From: Lunasporangiospora selenospora
Taxonomy: Eukaryota; Mortierellomycota; Mortierellomycetes; Mortierellales; Mortierellaceae
Assembly (NCBI GenBank): GCA_015680635.1
Contig: JAABOA010000696.1
Span: 1-12,245 of the forward strand
DNA length: 12,245 bases
Direction: 5' to 3'
In this document: piece after piece, positions 7,933 through 12,245 of the stretch
Numbering within the stretch: the stretch's first letter is position 1
Layout: each line of letters opens with the position of its first letter
Translations under genes and position numbers: made by a program
The notes under the pieces: generated by a model
Told to the model about the DNA's origin: nothing
Seen by the model: the letters and a program-made list of their open reading frames with translations, nothing else
Databases searched by the model: none

Positions 7933-8164
7933 CTGACCCCTGCCCAAGAATAAACCACAATCCAATCTCACCGAACTTACCTTTCCCCTCCATTTCAATA
8001 TCAACCTAAACATCTCCCGCAGCCCACGGGATAATATCGACCGGAGATATCGCAGGCAACAGAGCTGTTTAAAGATTGATGTGGGAGTTATAGAAGTCGA
8101 GGATAGACTCGTGCAGCGAAAGCCCATCGAAGTCAAGTTGGTTGTCGGTGACTCAGACATTACA

Positions 8165-8990
8165 ATGGATAGCCAAGATACAATAACGTCGTTTACCAAG
8201 GCTATAGAAGATGCGATGCTGGACTACGAGTCTGCTGTCAAGGCCCATCTCGTCAACGTAGCAAATAAGGCATCGATACTCCAATCTTTCTATAGCAGCA
8301 CAAGGTTCAAACAAGACAAGTACGACTATCGAGAAGCCTTGCGGCATGATCTTGATGTGGCCACAACTGTGATCTTACGGATGAGGAAGCATATCTCCGA
8401 TCAGAAGCCATCAGGTGAGGGTTTCGAGAAAGTGCTTTTCCAGCCTGATGAGGATTTCAATACTTCTATGGTAGTTGTTAATGAATTACTAAATGTAAAA
8501 GAATATGATTGGATTCCATATCTTCAGCTCATGAACGAGGTCAAAGAGCGAGTATTTCTGAATTTGAATCATCTGTCAGACGACGAGCGTAAAATCTTTC
8601 TGCAGTCACCACTCGTGATCGAGCTAGGCGATGGCGATGTCCGCAGTTGGAGAGCCCATAGCCAAGGCAGTTGCAAGTCTACCAAGAATTTAATCCGACA
8701 GGTAAGAATTGTAGACCTATCTGAGAAAAGCAAGGCGAGTGGCAATTAAATGACTCTAATATATTGGCATCTCTTGGCATTACTAGACCCAAAACCTTGT
8801 CAAGGAGTTGGCAAGGAGCAAGAAGACACCAGTGATGATCGAGTTGGTCAAGATCTCAGAGTTCCGGATGTCGATTTTTTGCTGCTCGTGTCACTTTTGG
8901 ATGAGAGTCCGGGGCCGGTCGGTGATCTGTGCTCAACTCAACTCAACTCATGAGTTGAGTTCAAACTTTTCCCCGACTCATGTAACATGA
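8165..8990 (+). pseudogene. Fanzor / TnpB-like RNA-guided nuclease, truncated C-terminal copy
   Basis: Two exons join in phase 0: 8165-8701 and 8787-8990, with an 85-nt intron (CAG|GTAAGA donor, TTACTAG acceptor, a CTAAT branch-like site near 8755). The joined frame gives 246 residues. The frame is open upstream to 7937 and looks coding from about 8060 (LKIDVGVIEVEDRL), so the ATG at 8165 may not be native. Family-like features in order: a helical region with ILQSFYSSTRFKQDKYDYRE (about residues 40-60); a RuvC-II-like strand LVIELGDGDVRSW near residue 155; then, after the intron, VKISEFRMS followed by C-C-S-C and G-R-S-V-I-C. TnpB and Fanzor proteins typically read xExxTSxxCxxC before a second CxxC and a RuvC-III Asp. 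Here the second knuckle keeps one Cys. The rest is replaced by repeat DNA coding LNSTHELSS to a stop at 8988. RuvC-I and RuvC-III are missing, so no nuclease activity is expected. The family assignment is by eye. Confidence 0.6.
8702..8786 (+). other. Spliceosomal intron in the Fanzor-like gene
   Basis: GTAAGA...TACTAG, 85 nt, phase 0 on both sides. Without removal the frame ends at TAA 8747-8749. With removal the conserved SEFRMS / CCSC region follows in frame, which is the main support for it. Confidence 0.7.
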
Positions 8991-9070
8991 GTTGAGTTGA
9001 GTCAAAGCTTTTTTTCGACTCGTGAATTCATGAGTTGAGTTGAGTTCAAATTTTTCATAACTCGTGTAAC
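8937..9070. repeat. Tandem palindromic repeat, about three 37-43-bp units
   Basis: Three head-to-tail units begin ATGAGTTGAGT at 8950, 8987 and 9030, continue TCAAA, T-run, and end CGACTCRTG or AACTCGTGTAAC. A 22-bp perfect palindrome, AACTCAACTCATGAGTTGAGTT cut at its centre, spans 8940-8961. ACTCATGTAACATGAGT and ACTCGTGAATTCATGAGT form two more (the second with one mismatch) at the unit junctions. The array starts within the Fanzor zinc ribbon and truncates it. Confidence 0.8.
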
Positions 9071-9442
9071 ACTAGCCTTAGATGACGTGCACTGTAGTGT
9101 AGGCACAGTGAACATTCACTCTGACCTCCCGCACCTCATTTCTATGCAGCAGTCCATGCACTATCGTATTAAAATAATAACGTCGCTTTGAACACTTGGC
9201 TGCCACAAGTCTGGTATTGGAGAAGGAAGACGGAAGAGAAATATTTTTCTAAAGAATACTCTTGGTCCACTTGGTCTTAGTAGACGTGTTACTTTTGAAA
9301 CTATTATTGTATTACGGATGCATGGTTACATAAATAAGCCTAAGTATGTGCCTGTTAAATATCATATTGATATGTAAAATATAGATTCCTCCTCCGAGTC
9401 TTGAACCAACAGCTCATCTCTCTTTTTTTTCGCACTCTCTAC
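9071..9442. other. Convergent intergenic spacer
   Basis: This lies between the 3' end of the Fanzor-like relic (+) and the 3' end of the transporter (-). No continuation of the zinc ribbon (HRDxxAAxN-type text) is found on the far side of the palindromic repeat. It is AT-rich at about 9240-9390. It contains AACACTTGGCTGCCACAA near 9191, similar to a stretch near 3550. Confidence 0.4.
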
Positions 9443-11631
9443 TTAAGAGCTGTGAGGATCCGCCATGGCATGGTGAGAGGGCTGATGAGCATTGCGCTGG
9501 GAGTCGACAAACTCCTCCCACTCGGCTTCCTCCTGATCTTTGGTCAACATCTTGATGCCAAACGTTCCAATACGAACCAAGCGGCCAAAGACCCTCAAGC
9601 GTGCAAACTCGCCCTTGCCCCTGGGCAAGAGACGGTCATGGACATTAGTTCCAACAAAGAGCAAGAACAAGAAACCAACACAGGCGATCGCAAGAATCCA
9701 ATGCAAGTTCGTCGAGTAAATGTAGGGCTCTCGGGTCGTGTGACCATTAGCCAAGAGATGGTTATAAATCTCGGTGAACAGCAATCCACCTCCGACACCG
9801 GCCAAGGACCAGGCTGTGAGAATAATACCATGGCAAGCTCCGATGTTGGTGGGTCCAAACATGTCGCAGAGGAAGGCTGGGATACATCCGAAACCACCAC
9901 CGTAGCAGGCAGTCAAGATCCAGATCTCGAGCAAGAAAGCCCAGTAGACCTGGCGTTCCATAATCACGGGGAGAGTAGCCAGAATGATAACCTGGGAGCA
10001 CAACATGACAAAGAACGAGTTCTTGCGACCAAGCTTGTCCGATACCGTGGAGAAGAACAGACGACCACCGAGATTGAAACCACCGTTGATGGCGACAATG
10101 GTCGCAGCAGTACCAGTGTCTTTGTTGAAGATATCCTTGACAATATTCGCGAGGCGGGACAAGAAGACGAGACCAGCGATCGAGTTTCCAAAGAACATGA
10201 TGTACATGATTCGGTATTCCTTCGAGAAAATGGCAGTGCTGAGCATCATGCCCTGGCCAGGATCCCGGAACTGCTGGGCTGCCTTCTCAGAAGTATTGGC
10301 TTCAATCTCGCCAGCCTCATTGACCTTGTTGCGGTAGACATCCATGCCGTTTACCTGGAAATCAGGTGGGGGCACACGGAAGACCAAGCAGCACACAATC
10401 ATGGCCACAAAGTAGGCACAACCCAAGATCACAAAGGTCAATGGAAGCCCCACGGCGGCGATCAAGGGCTCGGGAATCTTGGCCAAGATGATGGAACCAG
10501 CTCCAAAACCACAGACGGCAAAACCAGCTGCCAATCCACGACGGTCTGGGAACCATTTCTGGAGGGCAGAGACGGGAGAGATGTAACAGAGACCGAGGCC
10601 GGCGCCTCCGAGGACGCCGTATCCAAAGTACAACAAGGCCACAATCTAGACATTGGGATTACGACATGTAAATGTCAGAGGAATAGGGGAGGATTTGTAA
10701 GAGACATTGAAGAAGGGGAGGGGGGGGGCAAAATAGGTGTAGTAAGAGAGCATAAAAAATGACAAACCTTTGAGTAAATTCCAATAGCGGCAATCATGTT
10801 GCCCAGGAAAAAGATGGTGGATCCGATGATGGCAGCGAGCTTGGGACCATTGCGCTCCAACCAAGGACCATTGATAGCGGCAGAGAGACCAAAGCATCCT
10901 GAAAAGGGGAAGGAGGAAACGGGTTAAAATTATGCTACACATGAAAGGTCTTTTCGCTTTGATCCGCCAACTGCATGGACATCCTCCCTCTCCCCTTCTC
11001 CCTCTCCCTCCCAAAATAGAAACAAAAAGAAAAGGGTAGGTGGACATTTACCGACGGCAATGTAAAAGGTGACAGCGGCCAAATGCTTCACTGGGGCTGC
11101 CTTTCCTGTGGCAGGGTTGATCGCTGTTCCAAAGATGTAAGCATCAATAGGATCGTTGAACACGGACCCTATAGAGGACAGAGGAGGAGGCAAAAATAAA
11201 ACCAGCAATGTTAATTGAGCTAATCGCGAGCATTTTTTTTTATTGTTAATCTAACAGTGACTCCGAATTAGAAACTTACAAGCATACAGCGAACCACAAA
11301 TGGCCTGAAAACTATATTTTTTTAATGAGAGAGAGAAGAAAAGCATAATGAGTAGGAATAGAGGGCAGTTTCCTTTGATTATTTTTTCTCTCTCCAGTAA
11401 TTATTACAATAACATTTCTTCCTTGGAGTTGCCCGTTGGAGGGGGGGGATTCAAGACTTACAGAAAGGCCGTTGGGAACATGGTCCATCGGTTGAAAGGA
11501 ACCTTGAACAACAAGTATTTTTCATTTTCAATGGTGCGTTGCGATCGGTTGTACTGGGTGTCACTGTAGTGATTAAGCAACGCTCGAACAATGGCGTTCG
11601 AAGACTCGCCCTCCGTAGCTGCGTTTGTCAT
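9443..11631 (-). CDS. OFA-family MFS transporter (oxalate/formate antiporter-like), 5 exons, 550 aa
   Basis: A complete gene. Minus-strand exons are 11631-11462, 11311-11280 (32 nt), 11168-11052, 10898-10768 and 10645-9443; introns are 150, 111, 153 and 122 nt. The spliced length of 1653 nt gives 550 residues and a TAA. The ATG at 11631 sits in an A-rich context. The first exon encodes a hydrophilic cytosolic N-terminus of about 45 residues. Twelve membrane segments can be drawn (roughly 50-72, 97-115, 125-147, 150-172, 183-205, 217-241, then 295-313, 330-348, 360-378, 383-410, 419-443, 464-482). OFA-type marks are FQAICGSLYAWSVF in TM1, NGPWLERNGPK in loop 2-3, YGVLGGAGLGLCYISP and QKWFPDRRGLAAG around TM4-5, and GRLFFSTVSDKLGRK (344-358) in loop 8-9. 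A polar loop at about 242-290 joins the halves and a 68-residue cytosolic tail ends the protein. It probably exchanges or imports a small carboxylate at a membrane. The substrate cannot be read from sequence. Confidence 0.9.
11280..11311 (-). other. 32-nt microexon of the MFS gene
   Basis: The exon runs from an ATATAG acceptor to a GCTT|GTAAGT donor and encodes FQAICGSLYA plus flanking split codons. A competing TTTTCAG lies 7 nt inside it. Using that one would shift the frame and destroy TM1, so the upstream TATAG acceptor is the one consistent with the family. Confidence 0.8.
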
Positions 11632-12245
11632 TTTTGAACAATTGCTATTCAATCAATCGGTACGAATGGGGGGGGGGGGGGAAGGTTAGGTCGAGATAAA
11701 ATGTGTAGAAAAGAAAAGTAAAGAGTCTGTGGTTCGTAGAGTGTTCGCAAAGAATATGAATTCTGGTGACATCCAGGCGTAATCTCTGCAGGCATATTGA
11801 ATAGTATGGCAAGGAACCACATTCGCTCGAAATGTATGGAAGGAATAGTGTAGAGGGAGACAAGCAAATATGCTCGTGTGAGACTGGATAGGAATTGGGA
11901 TATGAGCATTGAGTGCTATACCTACCTAGTGTTTAATCGATAGATGAAAGTGTGAAGAAGAGTGGAGGGAGTGGAAGAGAGGGAAGAAATGTAAAAAAAA
12001 AAGCACCACTAGGAAGCAATGACGACTCTAGATTCAAGGACCGGAGTGGGAGAGTGCTGAATGAAAAGAACAAAAGAAAAAAAAAGAAAGGAAAAAAAGA
12101 AAATGATAAAAAAGAAGAGGATTATGAAAAAGAGATGAAGCTAGGATTACCAGACTTCGGCACAGCATGGCTGTGAGCGCATTGTAAAAAGTCTCTTTGA
12201 GAGTGATACGCAGACTGTGGGATGTGCCTTCCCGCCTCCCTCAGA
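11632..12245. other. Presumed upstream region of the transporter; purine-rich low complexity
   Basis: Just ahead of the ATG (minus strand) the leader holds ATTGATTGAATAG and then a C14 tract (G14 on +, 11668-11681). No TATA box is seen; one CCAAT on the minus strand lies at 11898-11894. From about 11944 to 12140 the + strand is A/G-rich, and its open frame is Lys/Glu low complexity with no coding character. The last 100 bases show nothing recognisable. Confidence 0.4.
11668..11681. repeat. G14 homopolymer (C14 in the transporter leader)
   Basis: Fourteen consecutive G on the + strand, starting about 37 nt upstream of the transporter start codon. Shorter G runs (8-9) lie in its introns 1 and 4 (11441-11448, 10720-10728). 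Confidence 0.85.

Noticed and set aside
8165-8749. Unspliced single-exon protein ending at 8749
   Set aside because: The last 15 codons come from a GTAAGA...TACTAG intron; removing it restores conserved-looking text in frame.
8808-8990. Stand-alone 60-residue frame
   Set aside because: It is the second exon of the Fanzor-like relic, not a separate gene; it starts at TTG and joins in phase to the upstream exon.
8940-9070. CRISPR-like array
   Set aside because: The units are directly abutting, variable-length tandem copies with no unique spacers, in a eukaryotic context.
9401-10762. 453-codon open frame on the + strand
   Set aside because: It lies antisense to the transporter's last exon, starts without a good ATG context, and its composition (Gly/Asp/Gln/Glu-rich) is what the reverse complement of a membrane-protein exon with strong third-position bias gives. 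The minus strand has clear transporter motifs and splice sites.
11952-12176. Lys/Glu-rich 74-codon frame
   Set aside because: A/G-rich low complexity; no motif and no promoter.

Overview
The window looks like nuclear DNA of an early-diverging filamentous fungus. Mucoromycota, perhaps Mortierella-like, is my best guess. The evidence is short spliceosomal introns (about 85-153 nt, GTAAGT-type donors, TAG or CAG acceptors), TATA boxes about 85-105 nt before start codons, an OFA-type MFS transporter, a small secreted crystallin-like protein, a decayed LINE and a Fanzor (eukaryotic TnpB-like) fragment. The phylum comes from gene content recalled from memory and is not proven. The window is gene-poor: two genes look intact and much of the rest is relics and low-complexity spacer.

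Layout. Positions 1-2450 hold exon-like fragments that do not join into one gene: an open frame at 373-720, an orphan first exon behind a TATA box at 1149, and a frame-broken multi-exon relic at 1687-2440. Positions 2450-4300 are pyrimidine-rich spacer with minor repeats. Positions 4310-4842 contain a complete single-exon gene for a secreted six-cysteine protein, with a TATA box, a poly(A) signal and an 86-bp tandem duplication of its 3' end. Positions 5747-6844 (minus strand) are the decayed C-terminal part of a LINE reverse-transcriptase protein. It abuts a 274-bp inverted-repeat element (6845-7118) whose terminal repeats are themselves hairpins. Positions 7119-7920 hold nothing I can name.

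Positions 8165-8990 hold the most interesting object: the C-terminal part of a Fanzor-like RNA-guided nuclease with one 85-nt intron. Its zinc ribbon is cut off after the first cysteine of the second knuckle by a tandem palindromic repeat (8937-9070). The RuvC-I region is not visible upstream, so this copy should be dead as a nuclease. Positions 9443-11631 (minus strand) carry a complete five-exon OFA-family MFS transporter of 550 residues, reconstructed exon by exon. From 11632 to the end is its presumed upstream region, with a G14 tract followed by purine-rich low-complexity DNA.

The genes do not form a pathway. The transporter and the secreted protein are independent housekeeping or accessory genes set in a landscape of transposon decay. 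Gene identities rest on motif recognition only; no database search was possible.
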